Assembly (NCBI RefSeq): GCF_001429245.1
Contig: NZ_LMJE01000007.1
Span: 1-64,000, forward strand
DNA length: 64,000 nucleotides
Origin: Rhizobium sp. Root274
Lineage (GTDB): Bacteria; Pseudomonadota; Alphaproteobacteria; Rhizobiales; Rhizobiaceae
Reading direction: 5' to 3'
The number at the start of each line of letters is the position of its first letter. Within the stretch, counting starts at the first letter, position 1. This document shows, one piece after another, positions 33,974 through 44,500 of this stretch. The translations under genes were made by a program, and so were the position numbers. The notes beneath the pieces were generated by a model. The model saw only the letters and a program-made list of their open reading frames with translations. It did not search any database and had not been told where the DNA came from.

Positions 33974-35026
33974 TTACTTCTTCTTCCGCGGCGGACCCTT
34001 GCGCTCGGCTGACGCCGCCCAGAGATTGATGTCGGCGTCCTTGGCGAAGACGTCGATTTCAGCCAACTCTTCCGCTGTAAACTCCGGCGTGTCGATTGCC
34101 TTGACGCAGTCCTCGACCTGAGACGGCTTGGAAGCACCAATGAGCGCCGTGGTGATATGGCCGCCCCGCAGCACCCAGGAGAGCGCCATCTGTGCCAGGG
34201 TCTGGCCCCGCTTCTCAGCAATGCGGTTGAGGCCGCGGATGTTTTCGATGTTGCGCTCGTTGAGGAAATTCGGGTCGAGCGACTTGTCCTGTGTCGCACG
34301 AGTGCCTTCAGGGATACCGTTCAGATATTTCGAGGTCAGCATGCCCTGGGCAAGCGGAGAAAAGACGATCGAGCCGACGCCGAGCTCTTCCAGCGTGTCG
34401 ATCAGCCCGTCTTCCTCGATCCAGCGGTTGATCATCGAGTAGCTGGGCTGGTGAATGAGAAGCGGCGTCCCCAGGCTTTTGAGGATGTCATAGGCCTCGC
34501 GCGTACGCTTGGAATTATACGAGGAGATGCCGACATACTGCGCCCTGCCCGACCGAACGATATGGTCGAGTGCACCGCAGGTCTCCTCGAGCGGCGTGTC
34601 GGGATCGAAGCGGTGCGAGTAGAAGATGTCGACATAGTCGAGGCCCATGCGCTTCAGGCTCTGGTCGCAGGAGGCGATAAGGTATTTGCGGCTACCCCAT
34701 TCGCCGTAAGGGCCGGGCCACATGTTGTAACCGGCCTTGGAGGAGATGATCATCTCGTCACGGTAGCCACGGAAATCGGTTTTCAGGATCTCGCCGAAGG
34801 CTTCCTCTGCGGAACCTGCCGGGGGACCGTAATTGTTGGCGAGGTCGAAATGGGTGATGCCGAGGTCGAAAGCCCTACGGCAAATCGCCTGTTTCGTCTG
34901 GTGCGGCGTATCATTTCCAAAATTATGCCAGAGGCCGAGCGAGATCGCCGGCAGCTTCAGCCCGCTCTTGCCGCAGCGATTATAGGTCATCCGCTCATAG
35001 CGGTTTTCGGCGGGGGTATAGGTCAT
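33974..35026 (-). CDS. mgrA: Aldo/keto reductase (L-glyceraldehyde 3-phosphate reductase type)
   Basis: The 350-residue TIM-barrel reductase matches the YghZ/MgrA group: SGLKLPAISLGLWHNFG at the start, Asp/Tyr active-site residues in FDLANNYGPP, Lys in IISSKAGYNMW and His in FYSHRFDPDTP. It reduces aldehydes such as L-glyceraldehyde 3-phosphate or methylglyoxal with NADPH. In this locus it may act on sugar breakdown products. It ends with a Lys-rich tail. It is downstream of the Gfo/Idh/MocA gene, separated by a palindromic repeat. Gene symbol by similarity only. Confidence 0.9.
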   Translation of the reverse strand: MTYTPAENRYERMTYNRCGKSGLKLPAISLGLWHNFGNDTPHQTKQAICRRAFDLGITHFDLANNYGPPAGSAEEAFGEILKTDFRGYRDEMIISSKAGYNMWPGPYGEWGSRKYLIASCDQSLKRMGLDYVDIFYSHRFDPDTPLEETCGALDHIVRSGRAQYVGISSYNSKRTREAYDILKSLGTPLLIHQPSYSMINRWIEEDGLIDTLEELGVGSIVFSPLAQGMLTSKYLNGIPEGTRATQDKSLDPNFLNERNIENIRGLNRIAEKRGQTLAQMALSWVLRGGHITTALIGASKPSQVEDCVKAIDTPEFTAEELAEIDVFAKDADINLWAASAERKGPPRKKK

Positions 35027-35063
35027 GGATGGTTCTCTCCCAGAAGGTCATTGGCGCGATGTT

Positions 35064-35181
35064 GCCCCTCATCCGGCTGCCGCCACCTTCTCCCCGTAAA
35101 CGGGGAGAAGGCCAATGCGGCTGCCGCGTGCCCCCTTCTCCCCGCCTGCGGGGAGAAGGTCCCGGCAGGGGGATGAGGGGC
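35064..35181. repeat. Rhizobial palindromic element with two internal hairpins
   Basis: The outer arms GCCCCTCATCC (35064-35074) and GGATGAGGGGC (35171-35181) are perfect reverse complements. Inside are two hairpins with CTTCTCCCCG/CGGGGAGAAG stems (35087-35110 and about 35134-35159). This structure is like the RIME-type elements known from Rhizobium and Agrobacterium. It lies between two genes of the sugar locus. Confidence 0.82.
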
Positions 35182-35198
35182 AAGCAACATCACATGCC

Positions 35199-36332
35199 TT
35201 ATCTAAGCAGAGCTTGCGCTTCGTCGATACCCAAAGCGGCAGGTTGGGTGCAGGTTGTCGACAAAGTCACAAATTCACCCGTCTCGCCGGACTTCAGGAT
35301 CGAGACCATGACATCGACGCCATGCAGCGCGCGCTCGAGCGAGCAGCGGGCATCGCGGCCTTCGAGGATCGCAACCGCCATGTCGGCGAGACCAGCGGTG
35401 CGGTAGTTGGCGCGCGGGCCTTGCGGGCTTTCCTGATTGTTACGGCCGAAGGGATGATCCCAGGCGTCGAGCGGCTGGATGTCCTTGTTGCGGCCGGACG
35501 CCTCGACCTGACCGCCGAAGAAATTCGGATCGGGTACATAGAGCGAGCCATCGGTGCCGTAGAGCTCCATATTGGCGTGGCGGTGGCTCCAGACGTCCCA
35601 GCTGGCGGACAGCGTGATCGTCGCCCCGTTGTGGAATTCGAGAAGCGCATGGATGTTGGTCGGGGTCTTGACCGGGATCGTCTCGCCATTGCGCGGCTGG
35701 CTGGTGATCGTGCGGGTCTCGTTGGCCATGGAGGTGAGTGCCGCCACACGCTTCACCGGACCGATCAGGTTGATCAGGTTGGCAATGTAATACGGGCCGA
35801 GATCGAGGATGGGTCCGCCGCCTGGCAGGAAGAAGAAGTCCGGGTTCGGATGCCACATCTCCATGCCGGGGCTCATGACATGGCAGGTGCCGGAGGTCAC
35901 GCGACCAATGCCGCCCTTGTCGATGAAGGCACGCGCCAGTTGGTGCGCGCCGCCGAGGAAAGTGTCCGGTGCGCAGCCGACCGAGAGGCCCTTCTCACGG
36001 GCAATGCGGCGCAGGTCTTCGCCCTGCTCCAGCGAGAGAACCAGCGGTTTTTCCGAATAGACGTGTTTGCCGGCTTCGAGGATGCGCTTGGACACCGGGT
36101 AATGGGCGTCGGGGATGGTCAGGTTGACGACAATGTCGACCTCGGGATTGGCGAGCAGTTCGTCGATGCTTTGTGCCTTCACGCCGTATTCGGCGGCCCG
36201 GGCTTCCGCCGCTGCTGGATTGATATCCGCGCAGGCGACGACTTTAAGGCCGCGAAACAGCGGCGCCAGCGAAAAGTAGGTAGTGGAGATATTGCCGCAT
36301 CCGATGATGCCGACGCCGAGTTCGCGTGCCAT
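35199..36332 (-). CDS. Gfo/Idh/MocA-family dehydrogenase
   Basis: The 377-residue NAD(P)-dependent oxidoreductase has a Rossmann domain with GVGIIGCGNIS at the start, the SEKPLVLS motif near residue 95 with the catalytic Lys, and the typical C-terminal alpha/beta domain with GGGPILDLGPYYIANL. Members oxidise sugars or inositols at a ring carbon or reduce ketoses. The neighbouring isomerase gene and CUT1 transporter point to a sugar substrate imported by this locus. It starts 27 nt after the isomerase gene. Cytosolic. Confidence 0.92.
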   Translation of the reverse strand: MARELGVGIIGCGNISTTYFSLAPLFRGLKVVACADINPAAAEARAAEYGVKAQSIDELLANPEVDIVVNLTIPDAHYPVSKRILEAGKHVYSEKPLVLSLEQGEDLRRIAREKGLSVGCAPDTFLGGAHQLARAFIDKGGIGRVTSGTCHVMSPGMEMWHPNPDFFFLPGGGPILDLGPYYIANLINLIGPVKRVAALTSMANETRTITSQPRNGETIPVKTPTNIHALLEFHNGATITLSASWDVWSHRHANMELYGTDGSLYVPDPNFFGGQVEASGRNKDIQPLDAWDHPFGRNNQESPQGPRANYRTAGLADMAVAILEGRDARCSLERALHGVDVMVSILKSGETGEFVTLSTTCTQPAALGIDEAQALLR

Positions 36333-36359
36333 GGAAATGTCCTGCTTGCTGCGATGGGA

Positions 36360-37121
36360 TCAATAGGCGTTGAAGGAAGCGATCGAACGGGTGATCAGCC
36401 GGTCGATGTCCTTCGGGTTGTCGTGCTCGACCACGAAATGCTTGACGCGCGTGCTCTTCAGCGCCGCGATCAGGCCCTTCCAGTCGACAGTGCCATGGCC
36501 GACATCGGCCCAGCCGTCTTCGTCCGTGTTTTCACCTGCCGGTGCGATATCCTTGACGTGGACCGCGCTGATGCGTTTGCCGTAACTTTCGATCCACGAG
36601 AAGGGATCGGCACCGCCGCGGATGACCCAGGCGATATCGGCTTCCCAGTCGAGCTCGGGCCCGCCCGCAAAAATCTGCTCCTGCGGCGTCGAACCGTCGG
36701 GCAGTGCTGCGAATTCGAAGTCGTGATTGTGCCAGCCGAAAACCAGGCCCGCATCGCGCAGCGGCTTGCCGGCCGCCTGCAGGCGCTGGCCGAAAGCGAA
36801 CCAGCCGGCAGCGTCCGACGGGCGCTGGTCGGGCATCAGATAGGGGCAGTAGACCGCTTCGATGCCGAGCGTCTTGGCGATCTTGATGACGCGCGCCGGG
36901 TCGTTCTCGATCATGTCGAGACCGAAATGCGCCGTCGGCATGGTCAGGCCGTTCTCGTCGAGTTCCTTGCGGAAGGCGTTCAGTTCGCCATCGGCAAGCG
37001 ACGCGTAGAGCGCGCCATAACCCTCGACCTCGCCGTAACCGGCGGCCTGAAGCTTCGGATAGATGCCGCTGAAGGGCTGGAAATTGCGGGCGCTGTAGAG
37101 CTGGAAGCCGAGCGTTGTCAT
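36360..37121 (-). CDS. Sugar phosphate isomerase/epimerase (xylose isomerase-like TIM barrel)
   Basis: The 253-residue protein is an AP-endonuclease-2/xylose-isomerase-type barrel. Metal-binding residues are expected in the GWHNHDFEF, LDWEADIAW, VHVKDIAP and VEHDNP segments. It probably interconverts a keto-sugar in the pathway of the neighbouring Gfo/Idh/MocA dehydrogenase, a very common pairing. Cytosolic. It follows the GH2 gene by 61 nt in the same direction. The exact substrate is not inferable. Confidence 0.9.
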   Translation of the reverse strand: MTTLGFQLYSARNFQPFSGIYPKLQAAGYGEVEGYGALYASLADGELNAFRKELDENGLTMPTAHFGLDMIENDPARVIKIAKTLGIEAVYCPYLMPDQRPSDAAGWFAFGQRLQAAGKPLRDAGLVFGWHNHDFEFAALPDGSTPQEQIFAGGPELDWEADIAWVIRGGADPFSWIESYGKRISAVHVKDIAPAGENTDEDGWADVGHGTVDWKGLIAALKSTRVKHFVVEHDNPKDIDRLITRSIASFNAY

Positions 37122-37182
37122 GGGTAGTCTCCTCCTCGCTTGGTCCTGGATCGGGCGCCCAGGACCTTAAATATGATGGCTG

Positions 37183-39642
37183 TCAGTCCGCCGACTGGCA
37201 GGTGTAGAGATCGTAGATGCGAAACTCCGGTAGCTCGCCTGCGGGCAGAGCCGTCTCCGGCTTGAAGATGATACGGCGGCTTTCGCCGGCCGAGAGGTCA
37301 AAGGCGTTGTCGGAATAGCGCCCGGCGGTCACACTCTCCAACATGACGAAGAGCGCGAGGCCATGAGCGGTCACGGTGACTTCGAAGCCGCCATCCACGG
37401 TTGGTGTAACTGCGGTTTCGAGACGTGATGGTTCGAGATCAAGCGACTTGTAGGTACCGTTGAGGAAGTGCCCCTCCCCGCTCATGCCGTTGGAGGCGAT
37501 GAAGCTCCAGGCCAGCAATCCGCCGGCCGGGATTTCGCTGGCGTCGAGCGTAACGAGCACGTCGGCGGCGTCGGGGCCGCAGTCGCCCTGCACGCTTTTC
37601 AGCGGGATGCGATCGCCAGATAGCGTCAACACGAAGAGATTGGCGTCGATGGTCACGGTATCCGGCGTGTCGTTGACCATGGAGAGAGCAATGCTCGTTC
37701 CATCTTCCGACGGAATGGCCGCGACGGCGACCGGCTGGAAGAAACGGCGCACCATGTAATGCATGGCTTTCCAGCTGCCGCCGTAATCGAGGCTGGACCA
37801 GGACGCGACCGGCCAGGTGTCGTTGAGCTGCCAGTAGATAGTCCCCATGCAATGGGGTTTGAGCGAGCGCCAGTATTCGACGGCCGTCTTGATGGCGAGC
37901 CCCTGCTGGATCTGGCTCAGATAGACGAAATTGGCGAAATCCTTGGGGAAACGGAAATAGCGGAACATGGTGCCCGCGATCCGCTCGTTACCGCCGGCAT
38001 TCTTCTGGTGCAGCTCGATGACCGGTGAGGCGATGTTCATGTCGGTCTTGTCGGCGAAGCTCTCGATCACCGGCAGCGAGGTGTAGGACTGGAAGCCGAA
38101 TTCCGAGCAGAAACGCGGTTTGACAGTTCGGTAATTATCGAAGCTCTTGTTTTCGTGCCAGACCGACCAGTAGTGCATGTCGCCGGAGCCATCGGCATGC
38201 CAGGCATCGCCATAGTCAAGATAGCCGGAGGCCGGGCTCGACGGCCACCACAGCCCCTGCGGAAAGGTCTTCTTCACGCCCTGTTCGATAACGCGATTGA
38301 GCCGATCATAGGCGACAAGATAGCGGTCTCTGTTGTCGCGTGATTCCGGGAACCAGGTGAGCGCGCCAACAAGCTCGTTGTCGCCGCACCAGAGCACGAT
38401 CGAGGCGTGGCTGGACAAGCGCTTGACCTGGTACTCGACCTCGTGCGCGACATTGTCGAGAAAGTCGTCGGTGCAGGGATAGAGATTGCAGGCGAACATG
38501 AAGTCCTGCCAGACCATCAGGCCGAGCCGGTCGCAGAGGTCGTAGAACCAGTCGGCCTCGTAGAAGCCGCCGCCCCAGACGCGGATCATGTTCATGTGAG
38601 CGTCGACGGCGGACTGCAGCAGATCGCGGGTCTTCTCCTCGGAAGAACGCGAAAAGAGCGCGTCGGCCGGTATCCAGTTGGCACCCCGGCAGAAGATCTC
38701 GAAGCCATTGATTTTGAAAGCGAAACGGCTGCCGGCCGCATCCGGACCAGTGATCAGCTCGACCGTACGCAGACCGATCTGGCGCGTCACGGTTTCGCTC
38801 GGCAGATCGACCGTCAGCGTATAAAGCGCTTGCTCTCCAGATCCCGCCGGCCACCAGAGGCGCGGGCTGTCGATCTCGAAAACATGGACGACCTTCGTCT
38901 CGCCGGCAGCAATGCCGACATCAAGGCGCACGCGCTCGCCTTCCAGCGCAAAATGGACGGGAACGACGGCAGGCTCAGGGGCATAGAGCGTGGCCGTCAC
39001 CTTGAGATCGACCCGGCCGTCCGCGTGGTGCACCTGCTCGGTCTCGACATGTTCGATGCGGGCCGGATCGAGCTTCTTCAAGGACAGCGTGCCGTAGATC
39101 CCGAGCGGCGCGATCGCGATGTTCCAGTCCCAGCCGAAATGGCATTGCGGCTTGCGCAGCATGTTGCCGTTGGGGATCGGGCAATTGCCGGTCGAATAGG
39201 GAATGTAAAAGGGCTGGCGCGCCTGACGCTCGGCACCCGCCGTGATGTTGGAGTGGAAGTGAATGCGGATCGTGTTCTCGCCGGGCTGCAGCGCATGGCT
39301 GACATCGGGGCGATAACGGCGGAAGCAGTTGTCGGCGGATAGCACCGGAACGTCGTTGATGAAGACGACAGCGACGGTATCGAGGAAGTCTATGTCGAGG
39401 TACCAATTGCCAAAGATGTCGGAGAGCACGAAGCGCCGTTCCAGCGACCAGTCGCGCTCGGCAACCCACTGGACCACTTCCTCGTTGCGACCGAAATAAG
39501 GATCGGGAATGACGCCAGCAGCATGGAGTGCGGAATGCACGTCGCCCGGCACGGCCATGGCGGTCTGATGATCCCCCTCGCCCGTGGAAATCTCCCACAT
39601 CCCGTGAAGATCGATGACGCTGCCGCTTGCCGTCTCACTCAT
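37183..39642 (-). CDS. Glycoside hydrolase family 2 (beta-mannosidase type)
   Basis: The 819-residue enzyme has the GH2 layout: a sugar-binding jelly roll (about 10-185), immunoglobulin-like domain, and a TIM barrel with the acid/base Glu in IVLWCGDNE and the nucleophile Glu in RFCSEFGFQSY, then further beta domains. The WCGDNE and overall length fit the beta-mannosidase group. No signal peptide, so it cleaves imported manno-oligosaccharides in the cytosol. It lies directly downstream of the ABC ATPase gene (63 nt) in the same operon. Confidence 0.92.
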   Translation of the reverse strand: MSETASGSVIDLHGMWEISTGEGDHQTAMAVPGDVHSALHAAGVIPDPYFGRNEEVVQWVAERDWSLERRFVLSDIFGNWYLDIDFLDTVAVVFINDVPVLSADNCFRRYRPDVSHALQPGENTIRIHFHSNITAGAERQARQPFYIPYSTGNCPIPNGNMLRKPQCHFGWDWNIAIAPLGIYGTLSLKKLDPARIEHVETEQVHHADGRVDLKVTATLYAPEPAVVPVHFALEGERVRLDVGIAAGETKVVHVFEIDSPRLWWPAGSGEQALYTLTVDLPSETVTRQIGLRTVELITGPDAAGSRFAFKINGFEIFCRGANWIPADALFSRSSEEKTRDLLQSAVDAHMNMIRVWGGGFYEADWFYDLCDRLGLMVWQDFMFACNLYPCTDDFLDNVAHEVEYQVKRLSSHASIVLWCGDNELVGALTWFPESRDNRDRYLVAYDRLNRVIEQGVKKTFPQGLWWPSSPASGYLDYGDAWHADGSGDMHYWSVWHENKSFDNYRTVKPRFCSEFGFQSYTSLPVIESFADKTDMNIASPVIELHQKNAGGNERIAGTMFRYFRFPKDFANFVYLSQIQQGLAIKTAVEYWRSLKPHCMGTIYWQLNDTWPVASWSSLDYGGSWKAMHYMVRRFFQPVAVAAIPSEDGTSIALSMVNDTPDTVTIDANLFVLTLSGDRIPLKSVQGDCGPDAADVLVTLDASEIPAGGLLAWSFIASNGMSGEGHFLNGTYKSLDLEPSRLETAVTPTVDGGFEVTVTAHGLALFVMLESVTAGRYSDNAFDLSAGESRRIIFKPETALPAGELPEFRIYDLYTCQSAD

Positions 39643-39705
39643 GCTACCAGTCCTTGCAGAATAAAAAGACGCCCCGGCCGAAGCCGGGACGAGAGGGGGA
39701 GCTTG

Positions 39706-40794
<1,089 letters not shown>

Positions 40795-40798
40795 GAGC

Positions 40799-41758
40799 TT
40801 AACCCTTGACTGCGCCGGCGGCGATGCCCCGGACAAACAGGCGTCCGGAAATGAAGTAGACGATGAGCGGAACGGCGCCGGTGAGCAGCGTGGCGGCCAT
40901 GTTGACGTTGTATTCCTTCACGCCCTGCACCGAGTTCACGATGTTATTCAGCTGGACCGTCATCGGGTAATATTCAGGCCGGGTGAACACGACGCCGAAC
41001 AGGAAGTCGTTCCAGATGCCGGTGATCTGCAGGATCATCGCGACCACGAAGATCGGCAGCGACATCGGCAGCATGATCCTCAAATAGATCTGCCAGAAGC
41101 CTGCCCCGTCGATGCGGGCCGCCTTGAAAAGCTCTTCCGGCAGCGAGGTGAAATAGTTGCGGAAGAGCAGCGTCAGGATCGGCATGCCGAAGATGGTGTG
41201 CACGATGATCAGGCCGGTGAGCGTGCCGTAGATGCCGAGTTCGCGCAGCACGATGACGATCGGATAGATCATCACCTGATACGGGATGAAGGCGCCGATG
41301 ATCAGGATGGTGAAGAACAGGTCGGCACCCTTGAAGCGCCAGTTGGCGAGCGCATAACCATTGACCGAGGCGATCAGGATCGAGATCAGCGTCGAGGGGA
41401 TGGTGATGCGCACCGAGTTCCAGAAGCCGCGCGACAGACCATCGCAATTGAGGCCCGTGCAGGCGGTGGCCCAGGCCTTGACCCAGGGCTCGAAGGTGAT
41501 CTCGACCGGCGGCGAGAAGATGTTGCCAAGCCGGATCTCCGGCATGCCCTTCAGCGACGTCACGATCATAACGTAGAGCGGCAGGAGATAATAGAGCGCA
41601 AAAAAGATCAGCGCGCCGTAGAGCATGATGTTGCGCCCGGAAAAGACGCGCTTGGGACGAGCCCCGCGCGGCCCGGAGGCAAGGCGATCGGAAGCGACAC
41701 GATCTGTGACGGCGTCGAAGCCGGCGGCGGTTGTGTTGAGAGAACCGGGATTAGCCAC
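40799..41758 (-). CDS. Sugar ABC transporter permease (MalG type)
   Basis: The 319-residue inner-membrane permease has six hydrophobic segments after a ~40-residue cytosolic start, and the EAA loop ELFKAARIDGAGFWQIYLRIMLPM that docks to the ATPase. It overlaps the preceding permease gene by 8 nt, so the two are co-translated. The partner is encoded by 41751-42653. Substrate presumably an oligo- or monosaccharide. Confidence 0.94.
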   Translation of the reverse strand: MANPGSLNTTAAGFDAVTDRVASDRLASGPRGARPKRVFSGRNIMLYGALIFFALYYLLPLYVMIVTSLKGMPEIRLGNIFSPPVEITFEPWVKAWATACTGLNCDGLSRGFWNSVRITIPSTLISILIASVNGYALANWRFKGADLFFTILIIGAFIPYQVMIYPIVIVLRELGIYGTLTGLIIVHTIFGMPILTLLFRNYFTSLPEELFKAARIDGAGFWQIYLRIMLPMSLPIFVVAMILQITGIWNDFLFGVVFTRPEYYPMTVQLNNIVNSVQGVKEYNVNMAATLLTGAVPLIVYFISGRLFVRGIAAGAVKG

Positions 41759-42653
41759 GTTTCTTGCCTCCGAATTCCAGATAGGCCCAGGGGATGATGA
41801 CGATGGCGACGGTAAGCAGCATCATCGTCGAGGCGGCAAAGCCCTGGCCGAGATTCTGAGCCTGGAACATGTAGTCATAGACATATTTCGCCGGCACTTC
41901 GGACGCGATGCCGGGGCCGCCGCTGGTCTGGGCAACGACGAGGTCGTAGAGACGGACGATGCCGGAGGTGATGATGACGAGCGTGGTGATGAAGACTGGC
42001 CGCATCATTGGAATGATGATGAAAAGATAGGTTTTCCACATCGGGATACCGTCGACGCGCGAGGCCTTCCAGATGTCCTCGTCGATGCCGCGCAACCCCG
42101 CAAGCAGCAGGCACATGACGAGCCCCGTGCCCTGCCACAAGCCAGCAATCAGGATGCCGTAGATGACGATGTCGGAATTGTAGAGCGGATTGAAGACGAA
42201 TGTTTCCCAGCCCAGCGAGCGCACGATCGACTGCACCCCGAAATCCGGGTTGAGGATCCACTGCCAGACAAGGCCGGTGACGATGAAGGACAGCGCGAAG
42301 GGATAAAGGAAGATCGTGCGGAAAGCGTTCTCGAAGCGGATCTTCTGGTCCATGAGCGCCGCCAGCAGGAAGCCGATCACCAAGCTGAAGATCAGCGACA
42401 GGATGCCGTAAATGGCGAGGTTTGAGATCGACATGACCCAACGTGGCGAATCCCACAATCGGTCATACTGGTCGAGCCCGACGAATTTCAGCCGCGGCAA
42501 AAGCTTGGAATTGGTGAAGGAATAGACCACCGTCCAGATGGTCCCGCCGAGGAAGATGACGAGAGCCGTCAGGATCATCGGTATGGAAGCAATCTTGGCG
42601 TTCAGATTGCGAAACAGTTTGCTGGGTCGCCCGGCATGCACACGCGTCGCCAT
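41751..42653 (-). CDS. Sugar ABC transporter permease (MalF type)
   Basis: The 300-residue inner-membrane permease has six hydrophobic segments and the EAA loop DIWKASRVDGIPMWKTYLFIIIP. It forms the heterodimeric channel with the MalG-type partner. It follows the binding-protein gene after a 164-nt gap with a hairpin, which may lower its expression relative to the binding protein. Confidence 0.94.
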   Translation of the reverse strand: MATRVHAGRPSKLFRNLNAKIASIPMILTALVIFLGGTIWTVVYSFTNSKLLPRLKFVGLDQYDRLWDSPRWVMSISNLAIYGILSLIFSLVIGFLLAALMDQKIRFENAFRTIFLYPFALSFIVTGLVWQWILNPDFGVQSIVRSLGWETFVFNPLYNSDIVIYGILIAGLWQGTGLVMCLLLAGLRGIDEDIWKASRVDGIPMWKTYLFIIIPMMRPVFITTLVIITSGIVRLYDLVVAQTSGGPGIASEVPAKYVYDYMFQAQNLGQGFAASTMMLLTVAIVIIPWAYLEFGGKKRG

Positions 42654-42769
42654 GGGTCAGTCCTCCTGGTCCTGGACACGGGGGGAAGAAGACGGCGGAA
42701 CGGCATGGCGCGAAACGCCTGCGGCCACCATGACGATCGGCATCGTCCTCCCGGTCAAGTTGCTGGCAG

Positions 42770-42803
42770 CGACCGGCCGGAACCCCAAGGCTCCTGCCGG
42801 TCG
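42770..42803 (-). promoter_or_regulatory. Intercistronic hairpin after the binding-protein gene
   Basis: CGACCGGC (42770-42777) and GCCGGTCG (42796-42803) form a stable stem in the gap between the binding-protein and permease genes. Such hairpins protect the upstream message and explain high binding-protein expression in ABC operons. No T-run, so partial rather than full termination is expected; inference. Confidence 0.45.
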
Positions 42804-42817
42804 TGTCACCATTCAGC

Positions 42818-44053
42818 TCAATCGGCAGACCCGATGATCTCGGCGAAGCGCTTCTGCGCATCTTCCGGGGTCATGGATGCATTGGCGAAGAATTCGGAGA
42901 ACAGGTCTTCCTTCTGCTTCTGGCTATCGGCCGAGAGCAGCTGGTCGGTTCCCTCGATCACGTTCCCCTTGGCGAGGATTTCGAGACCCTTCTTCATGCA
43001 GTCATTGGCGGCTGCCAGATCCACGTCGCCGCGAACCGGAAGCGAGCCCTTCTTCAGGTTGAAGGCGACCTGCGTTGCCGGCGCCAGAAGCGTGGCAGCA
43101 AGAACATCCTGTGCCGCCGACTTGGCCTCGTCCTTCAAGACGGGGAAGTAGAAGGCGTCACCACCGGTCGAGATGATTTCGTTCACACCCAGACCCGGAA
43201 GGCAGGTGTAATCCTTGCCGGCGGTCTGGCCGGCGAGCGCGAATTCACCCTGGGCCCAGTCACCCATGATCTGGCCGGCAGCCTTGCCGGTGATCACGAG
43301 GTTCGTGGCCTGGTTCCAATCCTGGACGTTCGAGCCCTTGGACATCTTGCGGGCGTCGTCGGCAGCCTTGAAGACCTTGGCGATCTCGGGGCCAGCAGCG
43401 ACGTCGGCATCCTTGTCCTTGAACACCTTGTAGAAGGTGTCCTTGCCGGCGATGGCGACCATCAGAACGTCGAAAGCACCAGCGGACTGCCACGGCTGAC
43501 CACCGACGGCGAGCGGAATGATGCCTGCCTTTTCGAGCGCCGGAGCGGCTGCGACGAACTCGTCCCAGTTCTTCGGCACAGGCACGCCCGCCTTTTCAAA
43601 GGCCGGGTTCGACAGCCACAGCCACTGCCAGGAATGGATATTTACAGGTGCGCAATAGATCTTGCCATCGATGGTGCAGCTGTCGAGCAGGCTCGCCGGC
43701 TTGACGATCTCTTTCCACTTTTCCTTCTCGGCGACAGCCGTCAGGTCCTTCATCAGGCCGGCTTGGACCAGTTCTTCAGCCTGACGGCCATGGTTGAACT
43801 GAGTGGCGCCCATCGGATCGCCGCCAGTGATGCGGCTGATCATGATCGGGCGGGCGGTGCCGCCCGAACCTGCGATGGCGCCGTCGACCCACTTGTTGCC
43901 GGTGGCATCGAATGCCTTTGCCAGCTCGGCGACCGCTGCGGCTTCGCCGCCAGACGTCCACCAATGCGTGACTTCGAGATCGGTTGCCTGCGCTGCTGCG
44001 AACGGCATAACGACGGTTGCGGCCAAAGCTGCCGCGAAGCTACGGTAATTCAT
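42818..44053 (-). CDS. Sugar ABC transporter substrate-binding protein (CUT1 type)
   Basis: The 411-residue protein has a signal peptide (MNYRSFAAALAATVVMPFAAAQA, cleavage near residue 23) and a family-1 solute-binding fold. LEVTHWWTSGGEAAAV and GGTARPIMISRITGGDPM are typical of the glucose/mannose-type binding proteins of rhizobia. It acts in the periplasm and hands sugar to the permeases. It is the first gene of the operon and diverges from the LacI gene. The 447 bp upstream should hold both promoters. Confidence 0.94.
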   Translation of the reverse strand: MNYRSFAAALAATVVMPFAAAQATDLEVTHWWTSGGEAAAVAELAKAFDATGNKWVDGAIAGSGGTARPIMISRITGGDPMGATQFNHGRQAEELVQAGLMKDLTAVAEKEKWKEIVKPASLLDSCTIDGKIYCAPVNIHSWQWLWLSNPAFEKAGVPVPKNWDEFVAAAPALEKAGIIPLAVGGQPWQSAGAFDVLMVAIAGKDTFYKVFKDKDADVAAGPEIAKVFKAADDARKMSKGSNVQDWNQATNLVITGKAAGQIMGDWAQGEFALAGQTAGKDYTCLPGLGVNEIISTGGDAFYFPVLKDEAKSAAQDVLAATLLAPATQVAFNLKKGSLPVRGDVDLAAANDCMKKGLEILAKGNVIEGTDQLLSADSQKQKEDLFSEFFANASMTPEDAQKRFAEIIGSAD

Positions 44054-44183
44054 GAGTCTCCTCCCTCACTGAAACGTTGCCGGAAAAACTTATGTCAAAG
44101 AATTTTGAAGCGCAACCACGTGTTCGAGAAAAAATGTCTGAAGACAGTGATCCGGTCGGAAACGGCCTGTAAGGCAGTCAATC

Positions 44184-44195
44184 CAAAACGCTTTG
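44184..44195. promoter_or_regulatory. Candidate LacI-family operator
   Basis: CAAAACGCTTTG is a near-palindrome with a central CG, the usual core of LacI-family operators, in the 447-bp divergent region (44054-44500) between the transporter operon and the lacI gene. A second AACGTT-centred stretch lies close to 44072. No other gene is seen in the region. The assignment is tentative. Confidence 0.35.
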
Positions 44196-44500
44196 AGACG
44201 AATGAATTTTGCGCTGCAGCAGAAGAATAACGCTTAACAGCCGGGACTTTAGGCAACTTACCGCATGAATATGCTGCGAAACGGTAGGAACCTGTGTTTC
44301 GTCCGATGCCAGGTTCCACGCTTGGGGATTACCCACCTTTGGTTGAACAGCTTCGCAGCGCAGCATAAGAAAAGGCTCGACAAATCGACTGTATCGTTTC
44401 AGATTTTTCCTCTGCGTGATCGGGAGGAGCTCCGGGACCGTGGGTTTGCAGTCGGGGAAAAGCCAATTATAAGCGGGGCTTATGCGATGGCGGGGACACG

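Noticed and set aside
35115-37127. Plus-strand open frame of 670 codons
   Set aside because: Antisense to the Gfo/Idh/MocA and isomerase genes; begins inside a palindromic repeat.
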